Below the pieces are notes generated by a model. That model ran no database searches and was not told the origin of the DNA. It worked only from the letters and a program-made list of their open reading frames with translations. A stretch of DNA of 64,000 nucleotides from positions 806,001 to 870,000 of the forward strand of contig NZ_CP083370.1 in NCBI RefSeq assembly GCF_017488845.2, in the 5' to 3' direction. Origin of the DNA: Ensifer canadensis. GTDB lineage: Bacteria; Pseudomonadota; Alphaproteobacteria; Rhizobiales; Rhizobiaceae. How positions within the stretch are numbered: the first letter of the stretch is position 1; each line of letters begins with the position of its first letter. Both the position numbers and the translations under genes were made by a program. Shown here piece by piece: positions 1 to 10,738 of the stretch.

Positions 1-31
1 GCGCCACTCGTATGATTGGCGCACTTTTTTT
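1..31 (+). terminator. Terminator of the gene upstream of the window
   Basis: GCGCCA (1-6) pairs with TGGCGC (17-22) and is followed by seven T residues (25-31), a typical intrinsic terminator. It must end a plus-strand gene left of the window. In Rhizobiales rpoZ often precedes rsh, so this may be its terminator, but rpoZ itself is not visible. Confidence 0.7.
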
Positions 32-60
32 ATTGTCTTTTCCCATGGAGCCGCCAGCGA

Positions 61-2286
<2,226 letters not shown>

Positions 2287-2631
2287 AGGGGCGCCGCTCG
2301 ACTTTCGCATAGCTGCCGAACCGTCACCACCGGCGCCGTTGCTTCCGCCTTCCGTCGGGGTCTCGCCTTGGCAGGCGGATCATGACCGGCACTTTCTTCT
2401 TCTTGCCTCCGTCTGTCTGGCCGTCCGTGAGGGTTGGCGATACTCGCATTCGGCGGTGAAGTTTGGGCCTGTGCGCGTCCGTTTTGCGCAGTTGCCTTCA
2501 AAACAGGCAGGTCGGGGCTTGAAAAACGGCAAGGCATGCTTGTTGCGCATGGCTGCTGTCTCTTCCTGGCTCTGGTGGAACAGTGACCTCTAAACTATCT
2601 TCTGCATGGGAGGTAAACGAAGAGGTTTGCC
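2287..2631. other. 345-bp intergenic region without a convincing gene
   Basis: Short open frames occur on both strands but none has a ribosome site or recognisable protein features. The only signal seen is a possible ECF-type promoter at 2577-2601 and the GAAGAGG ribosome site (2618-2624) of the next gene. Confidence 0.6.
2577..2601 (+). promoter_or_regulatory. Possible RpoE2-type general stress promoter
   Basis: GGAAC (2577-2581) followed after 18 nt by TT (2600-2601) fits the short GGAAC-N18/19-TT consensus described for S. meliloti RpoE2. It sits about 30 nt upstream of the 50-aa gene at 2632. The motif is short, so a chance match is quite possible. Confidence 0.25.
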
Positions 2632-2784
2632 ATGTTAAATCAGTTGAAGAAGATCACCCGCGCTCTGCGCGTCGCCACTCAGGAAGAGCGCGAGCTCGCC
2701 TATCTCAACGGTTCGGTCGATCGCATCGATCTCGAATACCGTCAGCGCCAGATCGATCGCGGCCTGTTCCGCAACGGCTACTAA
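2632..2784 (+). CDS. 50-aa DUF3563-like small protein
   Basis: Unknown function. The 50-residue protein is highly charged (MLNQLKKITRALRV at the N terminus, then repeated Glu/Arg) and ends YRQRQIDRGLFRNGY, which resembles the short DUF3563 proteins common in rhizobia. It has no signal peptide or membrane segment and is probably one or two helices. A GAAGAGG ribosome site sits 7 nt before the ATG. It stands alone between rsh and the DUF2062 gene, possibly behind a stress promoter. The assignment to DUF3563 is from memory of the family's look, not a search. Confidence 0.75.
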   Translation: MLNQLKKITRALRVATQEERELAYLNGSVDRIDLEYRQRQIDRGLFRNGY

Positions 2785-2975
2785 GCCGCTGCCTGTTCCC
2801 GCATGATGGCGGGAATGGCGAGCCATGCGCCAGGCGAATGGCTCAATCGTGATCGCTGCACCACACGCCAGCGGGTTGCAAGCAAGGGGCATGACGCCTA
2901 TCTTGCGGCCTTTAAACAGGCGGACACGCCGTCTTGTGCCGACTGGCGGTTTCAAGATGCGGTCATGACGGCATA

Positions 2976-3533
2976 ATGTTATTCAGACGTAGAAAACCGG
3001 TCACGATATCCGAGAGGCTTCGCGCGCTTTTATGGCCGCGCAAGGGCTTTCGGCGTGGCCCGAGATACATGGCGCTGCGCATCCTGCGCCTGTCGTCGTC
3101 ACCGCACTCGATTGCGGTCGGGGTCGCTGCAGGTGCCGCGTCCTCCTTCACGCCCTTCTTTGGGCTGCATATCATCATCGCGGTCGCGGTTGCCTCCGCG
3201 TTCTCCGGCAATCTGCTTGCGGCAGCGATCACCACGGCGCTTGCCAACCCGGTGACCATCCCGATGATCCTGACCGCGTCCTACGAACTTGGCACGGTCA
3301 TCATGGGACCGCAGGCGTCAGGTCCCGCAACCGGCGCGGACGTCGCGCATATGGTCGAGCACCTCGAATTGTCGGCGCTTTGGGGGCCTGTGTTCAAGCC
3401 TATGCTCATCGGATCGGTTCCGCTTGCCGCCGCCGGCGCACTGATCTTCTATCCTCTTGCCTATCAGGCAGCCCGTCTTTTCCAGTCCCGCCGCAGGCGC
3501 GCGCGCGCGTCCGGTGCAAGGTCCACATCATGA
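2976..3533 (+). CDS. DUF2062 membrane protein
   Basis: Conserved inner-membrane protein of unknown role, 185 aa. A basic N terminus is followed by the family signature around residues 42-68 ([12 protein letters not shown]...FTPFFGLHI), two hydrophobic segments (about 58-90) and a third near 145-165, with a very Arg-rich tail. The ATG at 2976 avoids a less likely upstream in-frame extension. Its TGA (3531-3533) overlaps the ATG of acpS (3530), so the two are translationally coupled and start the acpS-lepB-rnc-era operon. DUF2062 genes often neighbour acpS/lepB in alphaproteobacteria; the linkage gives no firm function. Confidence 0.9.
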   Translation: MLFRRRKPVTISERLRALLWPRKGFRRGPRYMALRILRLSSSPHSIAVGVAAGAASSFTPFFGLHIIIAVAVASAFSGNLLAAAITTALANPVTIPMILTASYELGTVIMGPQASGPATGADVAHMVEHLELSALWGPVFKPMLIGSVPLAAAGALIFYPLAYQAARLFQSRRRRARASGARSTS

Positions 3534-3949
3534 TCATCGGTATCGGCAGCGACCTCATCGACATCAGGCGCATCGAAAACTCGCTCTCGCGTTTCGGCGA
3601 GCGTTTCGTCAATCGTTGCTTCACCGAGGTGGAAATTGCCAAGTCCGAAGGTCGCAAGAACCGCGCCGCCTCCTACGCCAAGCGCTTCGCTGCCAAGGAG
3701 GCCTGTTCCAAGGCGCTCGGCACCGGAATAGCGCATGGCGTCTTCTGGAAAGACATGGGCGTCATCAATATGCCCGGTGGCAAGCCCACGATGCATTTGA
3801 GCGGTGGTGCTGCCGAACGGCTCCAGGCGATGGTGCCCAAGGGGCATCGGGCGGCAATCCATCTGACGATTACCGACGATTTCCCGCTGGCGCAGGCCTT
3901 CGTGATTATCGAAGCACTCCCCGTTGCCCCGCCAGAGGGAACGGTTTAG
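3530..3949 (+). CDS. acpS: Holo-[acyl-carrier-protein] synthase
   Basis: Transfers 4'-phosphopantetheine from CoA to a Ser of apo-ACP, activating fatty acid synthesis. The 139-aa length is normal. The N-terminal [13 protein letters not shown] motif carries the metal ligand D8, and the second motif [17 protein letters not shown] contains E57, the other Mg2+ ligand. The start overlaps the DUF2062 stop (ATGA). A 148-bp gap separates it from lepB. Confidence 0.97.
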   Translation: MIIGIGSDLIDIRRIENSLSRFGERFVNRCFTEVEIAKSEGRKNRAASYAKRFAAKEACSKALGTGIAHGVFWKDMGVINMPGGKPTMHLSGGAAERLQAMVPKGHRAAIHLTITDDFPLAQAFVIIEALPVAPPEGTV

Positions 3950-4097
3950 AGCATTCCGTTGAGAAATCCGGGCGTGCCCGATTGCAGGGGGCAGAGCGCC
4001 CTTGCAGCATGGATACAGAATTGCGCATCCGCCGGTGAGGCTGGAACCGAAAGCGCGAATGACAGTTGATTGAGCGGAGCGCCTATCCAGCGCGCCG

Positions 4098-4862
4098 ATG
4101 ACAAAGGAAGACAGCAGCGTGGCAGAAAAGACAGAAGCGAAGCAGAGCGGTCTCTGGGAGAATGTGAAGGTCATCATCCAGGCGCTGCTCCTGGCCGTGG
4201 TCATTCGCACCGTCTTCTTTCAGCCCTTCACCATTCCGTCGGGCTCGATGATGCCGACCCTGCTTGTCGGCGACTACATCTTCGTCAACAAGTTCGCCTA
4301 CGGCTACTCCAAGTATTCGCTGCCGTTCTCGCCGGATCTGTTCTCGGGCCGAATCTTCGCCAGCGAGCCGGAGCGCGGCGACATCGTCGTCTTCCGCTTT
4401 CCGCCAAACCCGGACATCGACTACATCAAGCGTCTGGTCGGCCTGCCGGGCGATCGCATCCAGGTCCGCAACAGCATTCTCTACGTCAACGACAAGCCGA
4501 TCGATCGCGCGCCTGACGGTGTCTTCCGCGCCGACGATCAGTACGACACCGGTGGCGACGTTCCGGTCTACCGCGAAACCATGGACAATGGCGTTTCCTA
4601 TGACACGCTCGATCAGTTCCCGGATTCGCGCGGTGACAACACCCGCGAGTTCATCGTGCCCGAAGGTCATTACTTCATGATGGGCGACAATCGCGACAAC
4701 TCGGCCGACAGCCGCTTCGACGTCGGCTTCGTGCCGGCCGAGAACCTTGTCGGCCGCGCGAGCCTGATCTTCTTCTCGCTCGGCAATGACACCTCGTTCC
4801 GCGAGATCTGGAAGTGGCCGGCGAACCTGCGCTACGACCGCCTGTTCAAGGCGGTCGAATGA
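4098..4862 (+). CDS. lepB: Signal peptidase I
   Basis: Inner-membrane serine protease that removes signal peptides from exported proteins. The 254-aa protein has one N-terminal membrane segment (about 24-42), then IPSGSMMPTL with catalytic Ser50 and DYIKRLVGLPGD with the general base Lys111, matching Ser90/Lys145 of E. coli. The GDNRDNSADSR box (about 195-205) is also present. A GTG 24 nt downstream (4122) could be an alternative start. Its TGA overlaps the rnc ATG. Confidence 0.97.
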   Translation: MTKEDSSVAEKTEAKQSGLWENVKVIIQALLLAVVIRTVFFQPFTIPSGSMMPTLLVGDYIFVNKFAYGYSKYSLPFSPDLFSGRIFASEPERGDIVVFRFPPNPDIDYIKRLVGLPGDRIQVRNSILYVNDKPIDRAPDGVFRADDQYDTGGDVPVYRETMDNGVSYDTLDQFPDSRGDNTREFIVPEGHYFMMGDNRDNSADSRFDVGFVPAENLVGRASLIFFSLGNDTSFREIWKWPANLRYDRLFKAVE

Positions 4863-5578
4863 TGAAGGCGCGGTCGCTAAGCGCGGAGGATCGGGCCAAG
4901 CTCGAGGCCGTGATTGGCTATCAGTTCAGCGAGAAGGAACGGCTCGATCGGGCGCTGACCCATTCCAGCGCCCGCAATGCCAGGGGATCGAACTACCAGC
5001 GGCTCGAATTCCTCGGAGACCGTGTGCTGGGGCTTTGCGTCTCCGAGCTTCTGTTCCAGACCTTTCGTGATGCCAACGAGGGCGAACTTTCGGTGCGGCT
5101 GAACCAGCTCGTCAGCGCCGAGAGCTGCGCCCTGGTCGCCGACGACCTGGCGCTGCACCAGTTTATCCGCACCGGTTCCGACGTGAAGAAAATCACCGGA
5201 AAGGCGATGATGAATGTGCGCGCCGATGTGGTAGAGTCGCTCATCGCCGCCATCTATCTCGACGGCGGGCTGGAGGCGGCGCGTAAATTCGTGCTGCTTC
5301 ACTGGAAAGAGCGGGCGACCCGTGCCGACGGCGCCCGTCGCGATGCCAAGACCGAATTGCAGGAATGGGCGCATGCCAAGTTTGGCATTGCGCCGACATA
5401 TCGGACGGACAACCGCTCCGGCCCCGACCACGACCCGCGTTTCACGGTGACCGTGGAGGTTGCCGGCGTTGCGCCCGAGACCGGGACGGATCGATCCAAG
5501 CGCGGCGCCGAGCAGGTGGCCGCGACAAAATTGTTGGAACGCGAAGGCGTGTGGCGGAAAGTCTCCGCCGGAAATTGA
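4859..5578 (+). CDS. rnc: Ribonuclease III
   Basis: Cleaves double-stranded RNA in rRNA precursors and many mRNAs. 239 aa: an N-terminal endonuclease domain with the RLEFLGDRVLG signature (48-58, catalytic D54) and the second acidic pair D123/E126 in ADVVESLIAAIYLD, followed by a C-terminal double-stranded RNA-binding domain (about 163-232). The ATG at 4859 overlaps the lepB stop; a second ATG follows directly at 4862. Era follows 8 nt after its stop, the common rnc-era arrangement. Confidence 0.97.
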   Translation: MMKARSLSAEDRAKLEAVIGYQFSEKERLDRALTHSSARNARGSNYQRLEFLGDRVLGLCVSELLFQTFRDANEGELSVRLNQLVSAESCALVADDLALHQFIRTGSDVKKITGKAMMNVRADVVESLIAAIYLDGGLEAARKFVLLHWKERATRADGARRDAKTELQEWAHAKFGIAPTYRTDNRSGPDHDPRFTVTVEVAGVAPETGTDRSKRGAEQVAATKLLEREGVWRKVSAGN

Positions 5579-5586
5579 CGGAAAAC

Positions 5587-6516
5587 ATGACGGATATGGA
5601 AAAAGATACGGCCGCCGAAAGCGCGCCGACCCACTCTGGTTTCGTGGCGCTGATCGGCGCCACCAACGCGGGAAAATCGACGCTGGTCAACCGCCTCGTC
5701 GGCGCCAAGGTTTCGATCGTCAGCCACAAGGTTCAGACGACCCGGGCGATCGTGCGTGGCATTGCCATCCACGACAACGCACAGATCGTGTTCATGGACA
5801 CGCCGGGCATCTTCAAGCCACGGCGCCGGCTCGACCGGGCAATGGTGACGACGGCCTGGGGTGGCGCCAAGGACGCCGATGTGATCATGCTCCTGATCGA
5901 CAGCGAGCGTGGCCTGAAGGGCGATGCGGAAACGATCCTTCAGGGCATGAAGGAAGTCCACCAGCCGAAGATCCTGGTTCTGAACAAGATCGACCAGGTG
6001 CGACCGGAGGATCTGCTGAAGCTTGCAGCGGCGGCCAACGAGACGATCAAGTTCGAGCGCACCTTCATGATCTCCGCGCTGACCGGCTCGGGCTGCAAGG
6101 ATCTGATGGATTATCTTGCCGAGACGCTGCCGGAAGGTCCCTGGTATTATCCGGAAGACCAGATCTCCGACCTGCCGATGCGCCAGCTCGCGGCCGAAAT
6201 CACTCGCGAAAAACTGTTCCTGCGCCTGCATCAGGAACTTCCCTACGCCTCGCATGTCGAAACCGAGAAGTGGGAAGAGCGCAAGGACGGATCCGTTCGT
6301 ATCGAACAGGTGATCTACGTCGAGCGCGAAAGCCAGAAGAAGATCGCACTCGGCAAGAATGGCGATGCGATCAAGGCGATCTCCACCGCGTCGCGGAAGG
6401 AAATCTCCGAAATCCTTGAGCAGCCGGTGCACCTCTTCCTGTTCGTCAAGGTGCGTGAAAACTGGGGCGATGATCCCGAGCGCTTCCGCGAAATGGGTCT
6501 TGAGTTCCCACGCTGA
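5587..6516 (+). CDS. era: GTPase Era
   Basis: Ribosome-assembly GTPase that binds 16S rRNA and matures the 30S subunit. 309 aa. G1 is GATNAGKST (25-33), G3 DTPG (about 71-74), G4 NKID (about 134-137), and the C-terminal KH domain contains the VIYVERESQKKIALGKNG segment. A second in-frame ATG at 5596 is an alternative start. In many Rhizobiales recO follows era directly; here recO is 12 kb away at 18433. Confidence 0.97.
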   Translation: MTDMEKDTAAESAPTHSGFVALIGATNAGKSTLVNRLVGAKVSIVSHKVQTTRAIVRGIAIHDNAQIVFMDTPGIFKPRRRLDRAMVTTAWGGAKDADVIMLLIDSERGLKGDAETILQGMKEVHQPKILVLNKIDQVRPEDLLKLAAAANETIKFERTFMISALTGSGCKDLMDYLAETLPEGPWYYPEDQISDLPMRQLAAEITREKLFLRLHQELPYASHVETEKWEERKDGSVRIEQVIYVERESQKKIALGKNGDAIKAISTASRKEISEILEQPVHLFLFVKVRENWGDDPERFREMGLEFPR

Positions 6517-6701
6517 TCGGCCAGTATTCTCAATACCGCTAACGCCGCTCGCCAGCCCTGCTGGCGGCCGGCTCCTCTCGGAGGGTGAACTTCGGGCTGC
6601 CGGGCATCTGCCGAAACGACAGGCGGGACTTGTCTCAGGTCAAGGCGCCGGTGCCCCAACCGTACGCTCCCTCAGTGACAAACGAGATTGGATAGGAACC
6701 G

Positions 6702-6808
6702 CTACTGCATGTTTCCTTAAATCCTATTCGATTTAAGGATAAAAACATGCAGCAAATCAAAGTGCTGCAGCGACCTTTGCGCGTCTAATAAGACGCGCGG
6801 CGCTGTAG
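6702..6808. repeat. Two-hairpin A-B-C-type intergenic element, copy 1
   Basis: 107 bp made of two palindromes. One is built on GCATGTTT...AAACATGC with an inner CTTAAAT/ATTTAAG stem (about 6707-6745). The other is CTGCAGCG...CGCTGTAG containing GCGCGTC/GACGCGC (about 6763-6808). It matches copies at 38687, 46293 and 52987. It lies between the convergent genes era and the glycerophosphodiesterase and runs into the 3' end of the latter. The pattern recalls the A-B-C palindromic mosaic elements of S. meliloti. Confidence 0.8.
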
Positions 6809-7782
6809 GACGCCGGCTGTCTTTTTGCCAGCATCGGCCCGATCATCTCGGCACGGTTAGTCCAGACGTAGCCCGAGAAGTTCTCCGGCACCAGTTCAAG
6901 ATCTTCCGCGCTATCGATGCCCGTGGTGAAATCTCCGCCGGCATAGGGGCCGAGCAGGATGATCTCGCTGCCGGCTGATTTCATGCGCTGTGCAAAACGG
7001 TCGGGCCAACCCCACAGCCAGGGCGCATAGTTTCCCGGAACGATCACCAGCGTGTTCTGGCAGGCGGCCGGAACGACGCCGGTCCAGCCATAGGCGATGT
7101 AGCGGGCGAGGCAGCCGACGACAGAGTTCCTGTCGTAACCACGCAGGCCCTTCACCAGCTTCAGCGCTTCCCGCGTCGGCTCGCCGCCGCCATAGACCCC
7201 AAAGACGGCTTGCCGCCATTCCGGATGTGTTTCGAGCAGGGCGGCGAGCGCTGCGCCTTCCTCGGCCCGGCGGCTCTTGAAATTGACGAGAAACTGGCGA
7301 TCGGGCAGGGCGGTGAAAACCTCCTCCAAGGTCGGCATGTGGCCGGTGCCTTTTCCGCGGAACGGAAAGGTCTTGCCGCCGTCGGCGGTATAGCCGTAGC
7401 CGATGTCGAGCGATTTCAGCACCGTCATTGGCGTTTCCTCGGTGACCCCTTTGCCTTCAGTGCGGCAGTCGAACGTCCAGTCGTGGAAGACCGCGAACTG
7501 CCGATCGGGCGTCAGGTGGATGTCGAGTTCGACGACCGCAGCGCCGGAATCGAAGGCGGCCTGCATTGAGGCGACGGTATTTTCGAGGTGATCGTGCCGT
7601 GGCTTTTCGATGATCTCGGCCGTGCAGGTATCGTTCCCCACGCCCGCTTTCGGATAGGTCTGGTGGATGCCGCGATGCGCGAGAATCTTAGGCGGGCCCT
7701 CGGGGGGCGTTGCCAGCAGGGACGTGTTGAGGAGCCAGACGACGGCAGCAAAAAGCACGGCGACAATGACGAATCTTTTCAT
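6757..7782 (-). CDS. Exported glycerophosphodiester phosphodiesterase family protein
   Basis: Probably hydrolyses glycerophosphodiesters to glycerol-3-phosphate and an alcohol. 341 aa. Residues 1-23 form a signal peptide or membrane anchor, so the enzyme should act in the periplasm. The GDPD catalytic set is present: HRG (36-38), LENT with E67, ELDIHLTPD with E85/D87, and H100. The rest follows a TIM-barrel family pattern, although the C-terminal half is longer than in UgpQ. The last 16 residues (YSAARLIRRAKVAAAL) and the TGA stop are encoded by the repeat element at 6702-6808, so the natural C terminus was probably replaced or extended by element insertion. It stands alone, divergent from the GST gene. 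Confidence 0.85.
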   Translation of the reverse strand: MKRFVIVAVLFAAVVWLLNTSLLATPPEGPPKILAHRGIHQTYPKAGVGNDTCTAEIIEKPRHDHLENTVASMQAAFDSGAAVVELDIHLTPDRQFAVFHDWTFDCRTEGKGVTEETPMTVLKSLDIGYGYTADGGKTFPFRGKGTGHMPTLEEVFTALPDRQFLVNFKSRRAEEGAALAALLETHPEWRQAVFGVYGGGEPTREALKLVKGLRGYDRNSVVGCLARYIAYGWTGVVPAACQNTLVIVPGNYAPWLWGWPDRFAQRMKSAGSEIILLGPYAGGDFTTGIDSAEDLELVPENFSGYVWTNRAEMIGPMLAKRQPASYSAARLIRRAKVAAAL

Positions 7783-7956
7783 CCTGATTCTCCCTCTCGC
7801 GACCGGGATTGCTCGACAATGTGGCGCTACCGTGATGCTACGCGCTGGGCGTGTGGGCTGTGTAATGCGAACGATCTGTCAACCGGCCGCCGAATTGACC
7901 GGCACGCGCCCGCGTGTGAGTGAGTTGGCATTCCCCGTAGGTTCAGGAGAGAATTC

Positions 7957-9003
7957 ATGCCGCAGCTCGTCGATGGAAAATGGGTCAAGGGTGACGTTGC
8001 TGCGAGCGAGATGAAGGGTGGCGCCTTTTTCCGCGAGCCGACCCGTTTCCACAGCTGGATCACGGCCGATGGCGGCCCCGGCCCGCAGGGGCAGCCAGGT
8101 CTTCCGGCGGAGGCCGGGCGCTTTCGTCTGTTCGTTTCGTACCTCTGCCCCTGGGCGTCGCGCACGATCGCTTTTCGCAATCTCAAGGGACTGCAGGACG
8201 TCATCGGGCTTACCGTCTCCGACCCGCTGCTAGGCGAGGATGGTTGGGTCTACGACGAGCCTGTGGACGCTGGCGGGCGTGTTGGTCTGATCCGTTATCA
8301 TCACGAGCTCTATACGGCGAGTGATGGCCATTACACCGGCAAGGTGTCGGTCCCCGTCCTTTGGGACATGAAGGAAGGGCGCATCGTCAACAACGAATCC
8401 GCCGACATCATCCGCATCCTGAATTCGGCTTTCGACGACCTGACCGGCAACCGCCTCGATTTTTACCCTCAAGCGCTGCGTGCGGAGATCGATCACTGGA
8501 ACGACCCGATTTACGAGCGCGTCAACAACGGCGTCTACCGCGCCGGGTTCGCCAAGTCTCAAAGCGCCTATGACGAGGCCGTCACGAGCCTGTTCGGGAT
8601 GCTCGACGAGCTCGAGCGCCACCTGGCGGCCAATCGTTACATCGCCGGCGAGTACCTGACGGAGGCCGATATCCGTCTGTTCGTGACATTGATCCGGTTC
8701 GATGCGGCCTACCACGGCGTCTTCAAGTGCAATCTTCGCCGGATCGAAGATTATCCGGCGCTTTCCAACTATCTGCGCGAAATCTACCAGTGGCCCGGCA
8801 TCGCCGAGACGGTGCGCATCGACCATATCAAGCGAGGCTATTACGGCATCGCCCACGTCAATCCGACCCGCATCGTGCCTGTTGGTCCCATGCTCGATTT
8901 CACCCGGCCGCATGACCGGCATTCCCTACCGGGTCGCGGGGTCGTCGGAGCTGAGGCCAATTCGGCCGATTTACTAAGCAAACAAATCTTTGAGGGGGCA
9001 TAA
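7957..9003 (+). CDS. Glutathionyl-hydroquinone reductase (Xi-class GST)
   Basis: Reduces glutathionyl-hydroquinones with glutathione (YqjG/PcpF/ECM4 group). 348 aa, the size of the family (about 320-350). The N-terminal thioredoxin fold has the typical WxTxDG-like segment (WITADG, 35-40) and the catalytic motif SYLCPWASRT with Cys64; the all-helical C-terminal GST domain follows. A good ribosome site (CAGGAGAG) precedes the ATG. Cytosolic. It seems monocistronic, with a 306-bp gap downstream. Confidence 0.92.
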   Translation: MPQLVDGKWVKGDVAASEMKGGAFFREPTRFHSWITADGGPGPQGQPGLPAEAGRFRLFVSYLCPWASRTIAFRNLKGLQDVIGLTVSDPLLGEDGWVYDEPVDAGGRVGLIRYHHELYTASDGHYTGKVSVPVLWDMKEGRIVNNESADIIRILNSAFDDLTGNRLDFYPQALRAEIDHWNDPIYERVNNGVYRAGFAKSQSAYDEAVTSLFGMLDELERHLAANRYIAGEYLTEADIRLFVTLIRFDAAYHGVFKCNLRRIEDYPALSNYLREIYQWPGIAETVRIDHIKRGYYGIAHVNPTRIVPVGPMLDFTRPHDRHSLPGRGVVGAEANSADLLSKQIFEGA

Positions 9004-9309
9004 AAAGCCCATTGCCAATCGTTTGAAGCTTACTAAGTTAGTGTAAGTTCTGATGGATAGGAGCCCGATGGCGGCTGGCATGGCGAATTTCCGGCAGCGC
9101 GCGCACGAGGAGCGCCGCATCTGTTCCGGATACCATGAGGCCACGCCAGAGCCGGTTTTCGCCGCTTCCGGAATTAGGTCGCGTCATGCCCCTGCGTTCC
9201 GCATCATTCTTCATGCGCGCCGCAACGCTTTCCCGGAAGCCCCGATAGAACCGGCCCCGTCGCCGCTCCTACGCAGCAGGACACAGGATGTGTCTGGCAG
9301 GGGTTGGAT
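9004..9309. other. 306-bp intergenic region
   Basis: No convincing gene. An 11-bp palindrome ACTAAGTTAGT (9032-9042), inside CTTAC...GTAAG (9029-9047), lies just after the GST gene and could be part of a promoter or operator for cfa. A weak open frame from 9053 lacks a ribosome site. Confidence 0.5.
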
Positions 9310-10566
9310 ATGAATGCGGCATTGTTGAATTTGCTTCGCCGTCTGGTGCGCAAGGGCAATCTGACGGTGTTTTTTTCTGCGGGTGAGCAGGTCATTCTGG
9401 GTGACGGCTCGGGAAAGCCGGCAACGATCCGCATTGTCGATGCGGAAGCTGAAAAAGCGATCGCTATCGACCCGGGGCTTCGTTTCGGCGAGCTTTATAT
9501 GGATGGCCGCGTCGTCATCGAGGACGGCGACATTTTCGATGTGCTCTCGATAGTAAAGGAAAACGGTCTGGAGAACGCCGCGACTGTTCCCAACACGCTG
9601 GTTGCTCTTCAGCATGTGTTGCGCCAGCAGGTGAAGAGCCGCATGCCGGTCAATCGCAACCGGCACAATGTCGCCCATCACTATGATCTCGATCGCAAGC
9701 TCTTCAATCTGTTCCTCGATCAGGACTGGCAATATTCCTGCGCCTATTTCGAGCCGCCGGGCATCTCGCTCGATGAGGCGCAACTCGCCAAGAAGCGCCA
9801 TATCGCCGCCAAGCTGCTGCTTGAACCCGGGCAGAAGGTGCTTGAGGTCGGCTCCGGCTGGGGCGGGATGGCGATGTATCTTGCGGAATCCTCCGGCGTC
9901 GAGGTGACGGGCATCACACTCAGCGAAGAGCAGCTGAAGATCTCGCGCGAGCGGGCGGCCAAGCGAGGCTTGTCCGATCGTGTCCGCTTCGAGCTTCAGG
10001 ACTATAGGACGATGCAGGGGCGGCAGTTCGACCGCATCGTGTCGGTCGGTATGTTCGAACATGTCGGCATCGGCAATTACGGCCGATTCTTTCGCAAGAT
10101 CAGGGAATTGTTGAAGCCTGAGGGCGTGATGCTGTTGCACTCGATCGGGCAGGTCTACAAACCCTGGGCGACCAATCCATGGATCGAGAAATACATCTTC
10201 CCCGGCGGTTACATCCCGGCGCTTTCGGAGGTTCTGCCTTCCGTTGAAAAGACCCAGCTTCTCGTCAAGGATATCGAGATCCTGTCGATGCACTATGCCT
10301 GGACATTAAGGGCGTGGCGGGAGCGTTTCCTCGCGCGGCGCGAAGAGGCGGTAAAGCTGTTCGACGAGCGCTTCTTCCGGATGTGGGAGTTCTATCTCGC
10401 CGCGTCGGAGACGGCCTTCCTGCATGACAAGCACTTCATCTTCCAGCTGCAGCTGTCGCCGTCGCTCGATACGGTGCCTTTCGCACGCGGTTACATCGAG
10501 GCGAAGGAACGGGAACTGATGGAATTCGAAATGACCCGCCCGCCGCTTGAGCTGGTGGATATTTAA
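9310..10566 (+). CDS. cfa: Cyclopropane-fatty-acyl-phospholipid synthase
   Basis: Adds a methylene group from S-adenosylmethionine across the double bond of unsaturated phospholipid acyl chains, a membrane change of stationary phase and acid stress. 418 aa. The [18 protein letters not shown] segment (120-137), the SAM-binding motif [10 protein letters not shown] (177-186) and the SVGMFEHVG segment (about 249-257) are all characteristic. The start is the ATG at 9310; a TTG two codons earlier is in frame. It appears to be a single-gene unit. Confidence 0.95.
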   Translation: MNAALLNLLRRLVRKGNLTVFFSAGEQVILGDGSGKPATIRIVDAEAEKAIAIDPGLRFGELYMDGRVVIEDGDIFDVLSIVKENGLENAATVPNTLVALQHVLRQQVKSRMPVNRNRHNVAHHYDLDRKLFNLFLDQDWQYSCAYFEPPGISLDEAQLAKKRHIAAKLLLEPGQKVLEVGSGWGGMAMYLAESSGVEVTGITLSEEQLKISRERAAKRGLSDRVRFELQDYRTMQGRQFDRIVSVGMFEHVGIGNYGRFFRKIRELLKPEGVMLLHSIGQVYKPWATNPWIEKYIFPGGYIPALSEVLPSVEKTQLLVKDIEILSMHYAWTLRAWRERFLARREEAVKLFDERFFRMWEFYLAASETAFLHDKHFIFQLQLSPSLDTVPFARGYIEAKERELMEFEMTRPPLELVDI

Positions 10567-10612
10567 CGCATGTCGCCCGAAAGTGCGCCGCGGTTTCGGT
10601 GCAACGACATCC
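10567..10612. repeat. RIME-like palindrome after cfa
   Basis: GCATGTCG (10568-10575) and CGACAT (10605-10610) enclose a CCGAAA...TTTCGG stem. It has the same design as the palindromes at 13572, 31936 and 52910 and fits the rhizobial intergenic mosaic (RIME) family; the right arm is imperfect. Confidence 0.55.
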
Positions 10613-10738
10613 TTAGAAAACACAGGTCGAGCGCACCTCTCCTGTGGAGTTCCGGTTTCGCCACGCAAGCCTTCACTTGGCCTTGAAGACCTGCGCCTTT
10701 ATGGTCGCCGACTGAAAACAGGAAAGACGGATCCCACC

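Noticed and set aside
2339..2593. 84-aa open frame after rsh
   Set aside because: No ribosome site or family features; ends at the possible promoter of the next gene.
9053..9313. 86-aa open frame between the GST and cfa genes
   Set aside because: No ribosome site, low-complexity Pro/Arg composition, overlaps the cfa start region.
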